A stretch of DNA of 64,000 bases. Origin: Fagopyrum homotropicum. Lineage: Eukaryota; Streptophyta; Magnoliopsida; Caryophyllales; Polygonaceae. Below are positions 1 to 11,900 of this stretch, one piece after another. The stretch is taken from contig BSWB01000001.1 of assembly GCA_033239125.1 (NCBI GenBank), positions 141,561,981 through 141,625,980 of the forward strand, written 5' to 3'. Numbering within the stretch: the first letter of the stretch is position 1; every line of letters begins with the position of its first letter. The translations under genes were made by a program, and so were the position numbers. The notes beneath the pieces are model-generated. The model saw nothing but the letters and a program-made list of their open reading frames with translations. It did no database searches and had not been told where the DNA came from.

Positions 1-1
1 A

Positions 2-154
2 TGCAATCCTCCTATAAAGAAAAAAAGGACTGGTAGATTACCCAAAGCTAGGATACGTGGGCATGGTGAGGGGAAGAAAAGAAAATGCACGTGTTGTGGA
101 GTCATCGGACATAACAAGAAAACGTGTAGGAACCAACCAATTGTGAAATTGTAG
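2..154 (+). CDS. C-terminal end of a MuDR/MURA-type MULE transposase (partial)
   Basis: The reading frame that is open from base 2 ends at TAG (152-154). It encodes a basic tail followed by a CCHC zinc knuckle (C-x2-C-x4-H-x4-C, residues CTCCGVIGHNKKTC). A Pro/Lys/Arg-rich stretch followed by a single zinc knuckle just before the stop is characteristic of plant MuDR-type transposases. Only this tail lies in the window; the catalytic part would be to the left of base 1. It converges on the minus-strand ULP1-like gene, the arrangement expected in KI/ULP-carrying Mutator-like elements. It could also be a zinc-knuckle protein of another transposon, but the context favours a MULE. Confidence 0.7.
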   Translation, partial: CNPPIKKKRTGRLPKARIRGHGEGKKRKCTCCGVIGHNKKTCRNQPIVKL

Positions 155-668
155 GTATAATTCTCTATAGTCTTGTTGGGTATGATCGTGGTGACGCAAA
201 ATGAAGGTGGGTATTTATTTTGAGTAACATATTTGTAAGTGTTGTTCTTTTGGGCAAGTGTATGAACGATTGAATTTTGTAAGTGTGAATATTTTTGTGT
301 GGCTGTGAAAAATGGGATGAAGATGACAATTGTGGTTGTGAAGTGAGTTTTTTTAGGTATTGAATATTGAAATGACGTATGTGATGAAGATGGAAATTGT
401 GGTTGTGAAATATGGGATGAAGATGACAATTGTGGCTGTGAAATATGGGATGAAGATGGCAATTGTTTGGGTATGGAATTTTGGATAAAGTTTGTAGTTG
501 TGTGTAACATGTGAGATGAACTTTCGTACATATACACACAATAAACCTATTACATAGCATTCTTAAAAACCAAGGGTACATACACACAAATGTCCACCTA
601 AATTCCAAATTAACATAAAAGTAGTAAACACACAATTTTGCAATGTATTATTTGAAACGGCACTATAT
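155..668. other. Intergenic region between converging MULE genes, with 33-bp repeats
   Basis: No coding feature can be supported here. The region lies between the stop of the transposase and the stop of the ULP1-like gene. Purine-rich 33-bp units with the core gatgaagatggcaattgtgg recur: three in tandem starting near 383, 416 and 449, and an isolated one near 316. Apparent minus-strand reading frames are a by-product of the 33-bp period, which is a multiple of three. Confidence 0.6.
383..476. repeat. 33-bp tandem repeat, about three units
   Basis: Three consecutive units with the core gatgaaga tgRcaattgt differ at a few positions. A fourth diverged unit lies about 67 bp upstream. It is a small minisatellite in the region between the two MULE genes. 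Confidence 0.7.
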
Positions 669-1405
669 CTATACAATATCAAACGGCTTCTTCCAAATGC
701 CATGAAACAGAACATACGACAAATGTTCCCTTATAGCAGCTACATTGCTCTCACATATTGTCGAAAAATTGGTTGAACCTGCTGTCATGTACTTGATGTG
801 CTTGACGGTATAAATACCGCAGCTACCGCTGCAAAATAAGTAGACAAATTTTATGTAAGACAATGAAACTGCAATGTTAATATAGGAGTTTTTGTGTAGG
901 GTGGAAGTTACCTTTCATCATTTTGAGGAACATTTTCATCCGACATCCTTGACAGAATAAATTTTTGTGTCATCTTGGCCTCATGCCTCAAGTAATGAGT
1001 GTGTTTGTACAGGCTCAGTAGAGAAGGTAGCATTTGCAGCAGCGGTTGAACATGGTGGATGAAAGTATCCTCGGACATGAAATTAATAATGGAGTCAACA
1101 ACAGTTACACTCCAAGAACTCAACTCAATCTTTAGCGCTACCCAATGCTTATTGTCCACGTTAAAAGGAACATATATAACATCCACGGTAGACATGTCCT
1201 TACGAAACATAGCAGGTTCATCACCATTAGCAAATGACAACAACTCTTGGGAAAACACATAGCTTGTAGGCACTGCCATGTACTTCTCATACTCAACAGG
1301 GTTGAACTTTTCAAAGAAGGACGCCGGCAAGATTGCAACATTACCCAACGTAGAACTAGCCTTCGAAAGACCTTTCCTTAAAGGCATGACAATCTCATCG
1401 ATAAA
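669..1405 (-). CDS. C48/Ulp1-like cysteine protease, C-terminal exons (MULE-borne)
   Basis: Two exons on the minus strand form the C-terminal catalytic part of a Ulp1/SENP-type (peptidase C48) protein. Exon a runs 1405-912 and exon b 828-669; the 83-bp intron has a GT donor at 911-910 and an AG acceptor at 830-829. Exon a follows a pyrimidine-rich AG acceptor at 1407-1406. Visible catalytic elements are the His of DNKHWVAL, the Asp of VVDS, the Gln of PQNDE just before the intron, and the Cys of SGSCGIYTVK created in phase by the splice. C48 enzymes cleave SUMO-type isopeptide bonds; plant MULEs of the KI type carry such genes with DUF1985 domains. The rest of the gene lies at 27.4-29.0 kb and 60.9-62.9 kb, separated by retrotransposons, so this copy cannot make a normal full-length mRNA. 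No stop or frameshift is seen in these exons. Confidence 0.8.
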
Positions 1406-2512
1406 CTACAATAGAAAAATAAAAAAAAAAATGCATTAACTGTAACACCCCAAATTCTGAGAACTCGGGGAGCTACTGGTTAGGACCTCACAATGGGTCC
1501 CGACCTTAGTTTGACAACAATTTTACTAGGATCTTACAACAAGGCACAAAAGTATTTAATAACATTTGAAAACTTTAAACAATATATACATGAAGAATAT
1601 GTATCAACCTTACAACGCAAAGGTACTAAAACGACGCATATGAAGAATAGAAGACATCCCCGTCCCTAACTAAATGAGTACGTGGACCCGGCTGATCATT
1701 CCCTCCGGATCTCTCTACAATTGTCTTAACCTGCAAGGCATCTACAAGCGGTATAAAACCGTTAGCTAACATTCTATGCATAAGTATAAAGGTAAAAGCA
1801 CAAACACACACATACACAATCAACATGCAACACTCAATCCTTTTATTATCTTTAATTAGGTAATATGTTATTACTAATGATACTTATTTTGTGACACGAG
1901 GGATTGCTAAACCTCGCCCCTGTCCCCGTTTACCAACGAGGAATGGTACTAATGCATCTAACCGTCTACTTGACTGGGCTGGTCGCAGGGAACCTCCTAG
2001 ACTCTCGCAAGAGCTAGGCAGATGATGTCACGACCCGTTATCATGAACTTGGGTCAATTACGTAAATAATAAAGTCGGCCTAATCCGGTTTCGTTGTTTA
2101 TCATAATTAACACACACCACTCATACACATTACACTCATACAAGAAGCCAACTAAGTAAGTCCGTGGACTTACTAGTCTCCGAAGCGCAAATGATCACCA
2201 CACTCTCAAGCTCCCTCGGCAAAACACACAATGCCTGTTCAAGACAAGGCACATGAATTAAACAATACTCTTGTCAACTAGAAGTCCTTAGACTTCTAAA
2301 CTCAACATCCTCACAAGAACAACATCACTCTAGTCAACTAGTAGTCCTTAGACTTCTAGGCTCAACACCCTCACAAGAACATAAACGCATAAGATAGATT
2401 GACAGTTAAACCTAACACCACTCTTCTAAACTAAACTATACTTATACCCAATTTCGGAACATCCTAAAACTGGATTAACCCAACAGATCGTTCTCAACTT
2501 TTACCACATGCT

Positions 2513-2515
<3 letters not shown>

Positions 2516-2569
<54 letters not shown>
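2516..2569. repeat. (TA)n microsatellite in LARD LTR
   Basis: About 54 bp of uninterrupted TA dinucleotides. The same position in the sister LTR (21638-21650) has a run of only about a dozen bases, so it has expanded or contracted since duplication. Confidence 0.9.
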
Positions 2570-2571
<2 letters not shown>

Positions 2572-4367
2572 ATCAACAACATATTCAAAAATCACGTCCA
2601 ACAGAGGTCAATAACCCCTCCAAATCTATTTCACAAAACTGCATCACAAGCCGTTTTTCTCATACTTAGAATATATCAGCATAACCTAAAAACTACATGC
2701 GGAACCAACTTTGGAGACTCATATCTCCTTAACTATATCTCAGAATATTTATCAAATTTCAGTATGTTATACTATATAATACCCACTACAACATATCCAA
2801 AAATCAGCACTAAAGGATGAGTCTAACTTACCCAAATCTGGGTCACAAAACTGTATTGACATGCAGTTTTCCACACTTAGGAAATTCAGCAAACACTTAA
2901 CAAACAACACATGTCTTAACTTTGAAAAATCATAACTCCTAAACCGTTCGCTGGATTTATCCCAAATTTTGATATGTTCTACTATAAAATCTTATTTATA
3001 ATATATCCAAAATTCATCAGCAAAGGAGATCAAAAGCCTAATCAAAACCATCTCAGAAAACTGCATCACATGCTGTTTTTCTCAACACTCAGCACACTTA
3101 AAAAAACTGCATGAGGAGTCAACTTTGCAACATCATAACTCTCAACCCGTAACTCCGATTCTTCCCAAATTTTAGTATGATCTACTATGTACTACTGACT
3201 ACAACATATCCAAAATTCAGCAACAAAGAATGAGTTTAGCATACCTAAATTTGGCCCTAAAGTTGGGTACTCAACACAGTTTTGAAACTTCAGAAACAGT
3301 AAAACGTTTAACTGTTTCTCCTTGCTCGACCTTAGTGAGTTAAGGACAGATTTTGTAGCATCTATTAGCTCATATGTATGGAGGGAAAGGTAACCAAAAG
3401 AGGTATGGGTCTTACTCGATTCTAAGGTTCGATCATTGGAGGTTGCGGCTTGCTTGACTCCTCCTGTTGGTTTGGTGATTGCTTGCGTGCAGAGAATGAT
3501 GCAGCAGGAAGGAGAGGCCTCTAGTTGTGCAAGAAGGGAGGCTGTACATGCTTATCCCGGGGCTGCTGGTTGTTCGTTCCAGATGAGGATGCATCAAGAG
3601 ATCCGCCGGTCTGCTTGGTTGACGAAGAGGAAAGGGAAGGCTGGACAAATTCTGAGATGAAGACCCATCCTCAGGACACATTCTTTTATCGACAGAAGGG
3701 AGGCAATGACATAAGGCTTACCTCATCCTTCTTGTTGGCGGCAGCGATGCAGAAGGGTTTGGGAATAGACAACAGCAAAGGAGAGACGGCAAGCAACCCT
3801 TGGCTATAACGGCTCGGGGTGGCAACGTGAGAAGAGGGGAGGAGGAGTGTGGCGAGATCTGCAGCGTATACCCCGGGCATTTATCTGGACACGAAGTGAA
3901 GAAGTGTGACAGATCCGGTACTTAATCAACGAAAGACTCTTCGAGATTATACGTTCTGAAGGAGAGAGAGAGAGCGTTCCTCCAGCTTGCTAACTGACAT
4001 GGGCAAGACAGTGCTGGGCTGGTCTGAGGCAAAGAAGTGTTGGGTTGGATGTGAGGCAAAGAAGTGTCGGGCTGGACGTGAGGCAAGGTTGGATGCAAGC
4101 AGTCCAAAGCTAATCCTTACATGAAGAGATGGGCTGAACCAAGGGGGAAGAACATGGGCTGAAAGTTTGTCAAAACTTGTCAAAACTCGTCATGACTTTG
4201 TCAAGCCCATGCATGACCCTGTCACAAAGTTGTCGGGCTTCGTCATGATCTCGTCTCAGCTTTGTCCTGGTCTCGTCACAGCTTTGCCAAAACTCTTGCC
4301 ATGAACTTGTCGTAAGTATAAAGATATATATACTAGGGTTTTGCAAGATAAGGGTTTGATATTATTT

Positions 4368-4413
4368 TTCTATCATTTTATGTGAGAAAAAGGTCTCACA
4401 TAAAATGATAGAA
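4368..4413. other. 19-bp-arm perfect inverted repeat near the LTR 5' end
   Basis: The arms centred on tatcattttatgtgag and ctcacataaaatgata are exact complements around an 8-nt loop (aaaaaggt). The hairpin recurs unchanged in the middle LTR near 23447-23492. A degenerate form (tttatgtga...tcacataaa) lies at the same relative place in the related solo LTR near 57790-57820, so the structure outlasts sequence divergence. Confidence 0.75.
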
Positions 4414-4512
4414 TTTATGATGACATCGGAATTTAGGGGAAATGAAAAGATCAACGGATAAAATTCCGGTTTGACTCGGAATTGATTGAAAGAAAAATTT
4501 CCGGATATTACA

Positions 4513-7500
4513 TCAGCACCCCCTTAAAATAAGTTTCGTCCCGAAACTTAGAATAAGGGCCTCTAATCAAAAGACTTCCCCCAATAAACTAGTATATCCT
4601 AGTCTCACTAAATTTTTAATTTTGTTTTCTAAACTCCTCTAACCTTATCAATGCGTAACGAAAAAAAAACCCGGTGGTTACATCAGATCCCCCTCAAAAT
4701 AAGTTTCGTCCCGAAACTTAGGGTAAGACAATCCTGATCGGCCTTTAAGGCACCAAATGGGTCTGTTTGATCACTACACAAAAGTCTCGTCGTTTCAACA
4801 TCTAAGTTCCCCACACATCAAGGTTACCAAAAGAACACATCACTGACTAAACACTCAATCATGAAATAAACAAGTAGTCAAACAATATCACACATACAAG
4901 GTCAAGCCCTAACTCGTCACTCTCGAGGTTACAACTATCACTACATAGGTCTTTGAAAGGTTACATCTCTTACTATCCCCAGTATCTTAGGTAGCCTTAT
5001 CAGCTTTTCATAAAACCACTGAATCTTAAATCTTTTCAGGTATTTAGATCACAAGCGCCTGCTACCACGTTCTAGAGTGGTTACTGTATATCTCACCGGT
5101 ATCATCCGGCTTAACTGTCTGATCCTCTAATATGATGACCTAACCCGTGTCTGGTAGGTATCTCTCCACAGAAATTCTCAAACTCAATTCCCAAACTTAG
5201 TCTCCGTGGAAAACTGAAGCTACACTCTCCAATAGGGTGAGAAATACTAGTTCATCGGTCACTTTTAAACCGCTTTAAAACTTCCAATGGTTGCCTTACA
5301 CAACTCACTTCCAGAAACTTTGATGACCCTACGGAAAATGATCTATTCAACTTTCTTCCCTTCGTTATGACCACTTGCTTCCGGCCTTCTGAAAAGGTTC
5401 TGACTACACAATCAAGTCCAAGGTCCTGGACATCCACCAACACTTATCAAGTGCTCAATGCTCTTTGTATCACAACCCACTTGGTCTTGTCTTTTAATAT
5501 TACTCAGTCATCTTATTCCTCAGGTAAGGAATCGTCACCTTTACCCTTTTCAGGTCTAACACTCGAGACAACTAAAATCAAATCTAGTGGTCATCCTCTT
5601 TGCTCACTTGGCATTATTATATTATTTATAGATCTCTAATATATCGTTAGCTCTAACCTAGGCTTCCCACACATTTTCCAAGATCTTAAGTGACATAGAA
5701 TATGTCCGGAATGACGGTATTAGACACAAAGTGATCTTATATCACTGTTATTTTGTCATAAATACTCGATAAATGCTAACACACCGTCAACATTGAACTC
5801 TTGTATCCTCCCTTTTTATCGGACTAGTAATATCCGTCTAACTCAAAACGCAACTAAGCTCTATTCCAACATAACATTACACATAAAATCTACTATGAGA
5901 TTATGTTTTCTTTAAGCACGGTTACTAGGTTGCAAGTATGCTCTTGTCGCTTATCTTTCTTATGTATCTTCGACTCAGGACGGTAGTTACTCACTTTGAG
6001 CTTTCTAGTGCAGGCCATACACAATACTTTTGTTACATCATTAATTATTTCCTAATCCATCCGGAAAACTCACTCTAGAGTATTCCATTAGTATAGAATT
6101 CCAAAACTACTTGTTTGGCAACATGTAACAAATCCATCACTCTTCACTCGGATCAATAATAGGGTACCAGTCTCCTTCTATTACCTCTACATGCACATAA
6201 GTTTCCGTACAACATTTCCAGTCACTCACATAACCTATCTTACGTTTCTTCCAACTAGAATGCATTTCACCAACTATCACCATCTTAAACTCGACACGAC
6301 ATCCATCAATACCCTTGAGCTTCTTACTTTGTGGGTTAGGACCCACTACGCTTCCGCTGCGCTACTCTGCTTATCCTGTTGTCACTCATTAATCCTAAGG
6401 ACCTTTTCTGTAAGTATAAAATGATTGACCCCAAAACTCTTTCTTCTAATTACACCATGAGTCTTATACGGATGAAGTACCAAGTACCTTCTTTACTTGC
6501 TTCAGAAAATAAAACAACGATTGAAAAACAACTTTTTCCGCTTACTTTCTTAATTCCTCTACCACTGATCCAAACTCCCTGACTTAACCGGAGTTTGATC
6601 TTAATTGGCCAAGAAGTAACCCTTAAAACGTTTCTCTTTATACCTTTAATTCATCCAAGAAGGTGTTCGTTGCCTACTTAAGAAAATCCTCTAAGGCGTC
6701 GGTAAAGCTACTCCATAGATCCACCGTCACAAATATCTCTTCTTAACGGCACATAACTCGCCAATACTAAACAATACTTGCACGTCCTTGGTTGACATCG
6801 GTCAGTCTATAATTGACTTATCTCAATTTCATACCTCTACTGGTATTAAACTTTTTGTGCACATCACCTACTAGATTAATCCTTTTATCCTTCTTTAGTT
6901 CGTTCTACCTTCCACCCTTCCGCTTCTTATGGGCTAACTCCATTTCTCTAGTCCGATTGTGTCATTCATCTGGCATAAATAGTCATTTCAAGTTTCCATG
7001 ATAGCTTGCAAGCGTCTTTGAAATTTTTATGGCCGTAATGATCATCCACTTGTAGTTCCTTTTGTGTGGACCATCTGTGTTGATGGCTTAGGTCCCGTGA
7101 TAATTCGGGTTACCCTGGACTCTCGAGTGTAGCAAGGCCGTTCTCCTATACAGATTTCTTCACTGGTATTGGTGGTAATGTTGCCTTCTTGAAACTCCGT
7201 TGACCCTGCTACAGGCTTCCATTCTTTGGATATTGGCGTTGCGGTTTCTTTCAAACTTCTTATATATCTGAGGAGGTCAAAACCTCCCCTCGCTTGTGGG
7301 GTCTGCCTTTTCGCTTTTACACTCAATTGTAGGTCTTCATTCCGTGCACCTAAGATTCTCACACCCGGATTGACACTTTGTATCTTCTGGTTTCTCAAGC
7401 CCCTAATGGTCTATGGGGCATCCGCCTCGATTATAATGTCCTTGATTCCGCAATCTTGGTTGTACTCAATTCTACTTGTCCCATTCCAATATTGTTATCT

Positions 7501-8129
7501 ATACTCCGCACTCTTGTAGTCTCTTGCATGGTTCTTCTAATTCCGTCTCTCGGCCTCGTATGCCCGAGTTCCTTGTACGACCTTCTATTCTTTCTAACTG
7601 AATTGACTCAGGGATTTCTTCCTCATCTGATTGTGCGTATGGTAAAAATTATCTTCACAACTTTACTTCCTTGCTCACTTGTTCTTTGGATAATTTGTAA
7701 GGATCACCAAGCAGCCTACCCGAGTATAATACTCAATTCAAGGTCCGATTCCATTGCCTCGTGTTAGAGATTCTTCAAGTCCGCGGTTGATTTATCACGA
7801 GGCGATAATCGCTTCGTGATATCACGACTAAAAGATATAAAATATCCTTTAGAATACTAACTCGCTAAGCATACACATGTATATAACATATTATAATAAA
7901 CATCATAAAAAGTCTATAAGCTAACTCCTATCGATCCAAGTTGCAGAGATCCACGGAGAGCGATGGTGGTCCGACGTTCTACTAACCCAACAACCCGACT
8001 ATGCGTGCGTGTAAAAACATAAATCCATTTTGAAAATTTAGACCCCTTTCTGGTTCTAGTTATTTTATACATTCGGTCTTTCAGAAGATTTCAAGTGCCA
8101 TTGTTGCCAACCTGGCTCTGATACCATAT
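4513..8129 (-). other. LARD internal domain, copy 1 (no recognisable protein)
   Basis: Read on the minus strand, it opens with the primer-binding site TGGTATCAGAGC (8126-8115), complementary to the 3' end of initiator tRNA-Met. It ends with a purine tract at 4527-4513 next to the left LTR. The open frames are short, and none shows gag, protease, RT, integrase or chromodomain motifs. A second copy at 23592-27209 is nearly identical, including the interruptions, so the loss of coding capacity came before the tandem duplication. Confidence 0.7.
8115..8126 (-). other. Primer binding site (tRNA-iMet) of LARD
   Basis: The minus strand reads TGGTATCAGAGC three bases from the LTR terminus, the usual tRNA-iMet primer site of plant LTR elements. 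The same sequence recurs next to the truncated LTR at 27195-27206. Confidence 0.85.
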
Positions 8130-10367
8130 TGTAACACCCCAAATTCCGAGAACTCGGGGATCTACTGGTTAGGACCTCACAATGGGTCCCGACCTTTATT
8201 TGACAACAATTTTACTAGGATCTTACAACAAGGCACAAAAGTATTTAAAAACATTTGAAAACTTTAAACAATATATACATGAAGAATATGTATCAACCTT
8301 ACAACGCAAAGGTACTAAAACGACGCATATGAAGAATAGAAGACATCCCCGTCCCTAACTAAATGAGTACGTGGACTCGGCTGATCATTCCCTCCGGATC
8401 TCTCTACAACTGTCTTAACCTGCAAGGCATCTACAAGCGGTATAAAACCGTCAGCTAACATTCTATGCATAAGTATAAAGGTAAAAGCACAAACACACAC
8501 ATACACAATCAACATGCAACACTCAATCCTTTTATTATCCTTAATTAGGTGATATATTATTACTAATGATACTTATTTTGTGACACGCGGGATTCCCAAA
8601 CCTCGCCCATGTCCCCGTTTAGCAATGAGGAATGGTACTAATGCATCTGACCGTCTACCTGACTGGGCTGGTCGCAGTGAACCTCCTAGACTCTCGCAAG
8701 AGCTAGGCATATGATGTCACGACCCGTTATCATGCACTTGGGTTCATTACGTAAATAATAAAGTCGGCCTAATCCGGTTTCGTTGTTTATGATAATTAAC
8801 ACACACCACTCATACACATTACACTCATACAAGAAGCCAACTAAGTAAGTCCGTGGACTTAACAGTCTCCGAAGCACAAACGATCACCACACTCTCAAGT
8901 TCCCTCGGGAAAACACACAACGCCTATGCAAGACAAGGCACATGAATTAAACAATACTCTTGTCAACTAGAAGTCCTTAGACTTCTAAGCTCAACATCCT
9001 CACAAAAACAACATCACTCTAGTCAACTAGTAGTCCTTAGACTTCTAGGCTCAACACCCTCACAAGAACATAAACGCATAAGATAGATTCACACTTAAAC
9101 CTAACACCATTCTTCTAAACTGAACTATACTTATACCCAACTTCGGAACATCCTATAACTGGATTAACCCAACAGATCGTTCTCAAATTTTACCATATGC
9201 TTTGTTCGCTCCAAACGGTGTGTGCAAGCTTTAAATTTATATCCCAAGAAATATGCTTCAACAAGGATGCGAACCCGCAGTGTACGGATCAATTATAGTA
9301 AAAACAAGAATTCCGGGGTGTCGATCTCAGGGACTTAGGTGAAACAAAGCAAGTATAGGTAGTCAATGTAACTATTAACCACAAAAGCAATTAAAGCAAT
9401 CAAAGAGATGATAATAAGGTCAATTAAAGGAAATCTGCAAATTCTAGGGATTAAAGCATCTAGTTGTGGTTCCAACTCAAGATCTCAAGATAAGCGGACA
9501 AAGCTGAGATTTTGCAAAGGAAAGGTGTTTCTAAAGTTGAATAGATCACCGGGTAAGTCTCACTACTCACTATTCCTAAACCAAAATCTCCTATCACCGG
9601 GTAAGTCTCAAGGTACTAAGGAAAGGAATTATAATCTCAAATCAACACACCAACTAAGGGAATAAAATCAACTTTTACCGGGTAAGTCTCAGGATAACTC
9701 ATAAAGATGGGATGAAGGCACACTCAAACCCCAATAAATAATGAACCTTTATTACCTACACTTATGATCTTGGGTAAATAAACTAAGGAATTATCGGGTA
9801 AGTCTCATCCTAGGCTTGTACTGAACTAGGAAAGGTGTAATAAGAATAGGATTTGACAAACTCTAACACTTAACTCTCAGTTTCGGATTAGAAAAGTCAC
9901 CTCGGTCAATAAAGTTCCACCCCGGCCGAGATGTTCATCGACTGAACGAGATGTTCTAGGGTTAAGGATAAAGACTCGAACTTTCCGATGGATTTAAGAT
10001 TATTCTATCATTGTTTTTCCCACAACCTTCAGCCAATCACCCTAGAATCGCACAAGGAAATTAGCCTCATGAAAGCAATAATCAAATATATGGGAAGAGA
10101 ATGAATATTTGAACACAAAAACCTTAAGAACAAGACTTCAATAACTGAATCAAATATCAAACAAATCAGCGTTCCTTGGATCACAAATCCAACAAGACAA
10201 TCAAACAAAAGGGAATCTAAGAGAGTCTTACAAATCCCCTCAAAAGTTATAACAAGCTATGAACTTCCTTCCTTCAATCTTCCTTCAAACTTCCAAAAAT
10301 CCTTCCTAACTGCAGCTTCTTCAATCTCCAAGTATGCGATCATGCTGAATTATGGAAAATCCAGCCC

Positions 10368-10374
10368 TCTTTAT
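10368..10374 (-). promoter_or_regulatory. Putative TATA box of element A LTR
   Basis: The minus strand reads TATAAAG about 220 nt downstream of the palindrome cluster. The other LTR has the same site near 21058-21064 (TATAAAA). The position is comparable to the TATAAAAGG box in the B and D LTRs. Confidence 0.5.
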
Positions 10375-10591
10375 AGGAGAATTATCTTCCAAAGATAATA
10401 TCTTAAAAAGATATTTTCCTAATAAAATATATCCATATCTCTAAAATAGATCTCCTAAATATATAATCTTCCTTCCAGAAATCCAGCCGAAAAATATAAG
10501 ATTTCTCCTTCCAAAAATAATAGATCTCAGCCAAATAAAATATATCTCGTCGTGTCAGGATATTCGCCTCGGTCGGGGCGCTCCTCTAGAT

Positions 10592-10607
10592 CACCTCGGT
10601 CGAGGTG
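10592..10607. promoter_or_regulatory. Family-specific near-palindrome CACCTCGGTCGAGGTG (LTR copy)
   Basis: This is an inverted repeat with 7-bp arms CACCTCG / CGAGGTG around GT. It is flanked by gcctcggtcggggc (10566-10579) and ctgaccgaggtg (10617-10628). The same trio is in the right LTR (21260-21323). Related sites lie at 13143-13220, 14911-14975, 15356-15480, 17107-17195, 18137-18220 and 19492-19503, all inside element A. Confidence 0.6.
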
Positions 10608-10936
10608 ACACTGTAGCTGACCGAGGTGAATCTCAGCTGAAGGTGAAATATCTCAAATCTAGTCCAAAGTAAATCTTATTTGTTAATTCCTTGCTTCGTG
10701 AGTTCTCTTTTAAGCTCTTGAATGTAGCTCCAATGACTCTTTTGCTCCTTAGCTCCATTTCGATCCAAAATGTGCCATTTTACCTATGATTACAACGAAA
10801 CTTGGTGTAGACCTCGATTCCCGTAAAGGTAGATGGAACGACAATATAATCACATAATATACATTCAAACATGCAGATTATTGAAGATAAAACGTCTAAA
10901 CAAGTCCTAAAATAGAGACTATAATACATGCTATCA

Positions 10937-10975
10937 AAATACCCCATACTTGTCCCTTGCTTGTCCCCAAGCAAG
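10937..10975 (-). other. Polypurine tract and adjacent hairpin of element A
   Basis: On the minus strand, a perfect hairpin (8-bp arms CTTGCTTG / CAAGCAAG, 10956-10975) is followed by a spacer and then aagtatggggtattt abutting the LTR. The same hairpin-plus-tract pair stands before the 3' LTRs of B and D. A second similar module is at 13370-13405. Confidence 0.65.
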
Positions 10976-11900
10976 TTCCAAATCTTATGTACAAGATAGA
11001 ATGGATTATAAGTCATAAAGACCAATGAAAAGTATTTCAAATCATTTTGGTGGTGTGCTCCACTCATAGATCACTCTAAGAGAATGCATCATGGTATTTA
11101 AAATCAAAATATGCTCAAAACATTTTATAAATATAGGAAAGTTGTTCATTTTTACATAAAACCATAGAATGCATAATAAATCATAATTACCAAAATTAAT
11201 CATGTATAATCCAGTTTAAACCACCAAGTCAATCAACAAGCTCGAGGTCTCAAGGGCTTTTCAAGAGAAGGTCATGAAACGTGTGAGGGTGGGATGTATA
11301 TAGGGAATGTGGTGCTAGAATCCGGGAAAAGGACCTTCACTTTACTTGCTTTGAACTTCAACATCTTCCACCAATAAGCTTCGCTTATTTACTTTTTACT
11401 TTTTGGGATGCATGGACAGAGGTGCACAATAACCGAAGCCTAGGAAATCAGCAATCATCAATCTCTCGAGATGCCTCAAACCCTTGATTCACATACCATG
11501 ACCCGTTAGGAATATCGCTTAATCCGACTTTGGCAAGACACAAACACCCGAATATGTGAATGGTGCCGAGTTACTCATCATCATGATTGACTTTCCCAAA
11601 TCTATTTGTTTCTTTCTAACTTTCAGCCAACATCTCAACTTTTCTTTCACTTGCTTTTCACTTGCTTGCTTTCAATTTCCCGGATAGGTAAAGGGAGGCA
11701 AATATGTATATGAGGGGCTAAGCATGATCAAGAAGAAGAAGAGAAGAGAATGAATTGCCTTAATCATCCCAGGAAGAAAGTGATAGAACTCATCATGTGG
11801 TGTCAACCTTCAAATTCAACATAATTTGGATAAAAATAAAGTATTGAACATGCCAAAATTTCAAACAAAGCATTTAGCAACTTAAACATATCATAAAACC

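Larger units (their letters stand above)
1441..4512 (-). repeat. Tekay-like LTR, left copy (3072 bp)
   Basis: This is the complete copy of the LTR, with TG...CA termini on both strands. It contains a long (TA)n run at about 2516-2569. It also has a perfect 19-bp-arm hairpin at 4368-4413, close to its 5' end in element orientation. The interior matches the middle LTR almost base for base. Several small open frames within it (about 3.4-3.9 kb) are also present in the middle copy, but only because the copies are recent; none matches a known family. Confidence 0.8.
9203..10936 (-). repeat. 3' LTR of element A
   Basis: The termini are TGTTCGCTCC on the left and CATGCTATCA on the right. Read on the minus strand, a TATA box (complement of ctttata, 10368-10374) lies after the palindrome cluster cacctcggtcgaggtg (10592-10607). 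Further palindrome half-sites are at 9898-9932. It matches the other LTR (19881-21630) closely, apart from small indels such as one near 10080 versus 20750. Confidence 0.85.

Noticed and set aside
165..635. 156-codon minus-strand ORF at the left edge
   Set aside because: Its His/Pro-rich composition comes from the 33-bp repeats, and it is not part of the ULP1-like gene structure.
3433..3880. Overlapping small ORFs on both strands in the LARD LTR, repeated at 22514-22961
   Set aside because: They recur only because the two LTRs are recent copies. They overlap each other on opposite strands and show no known domain.
7226..7767. Plus-strand ORFs of 97-129 codons in the LARD interior
   Set aside because: They are antisense to the element and lack domain motifs; similar frames in copy 2 carry indels.
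10780..11067. Minus-strand ORF spanning the LTR/internal border of element A
   Set aside because: It crosses the PPT and LTR boundary, and its translation matches nothing recognisable.
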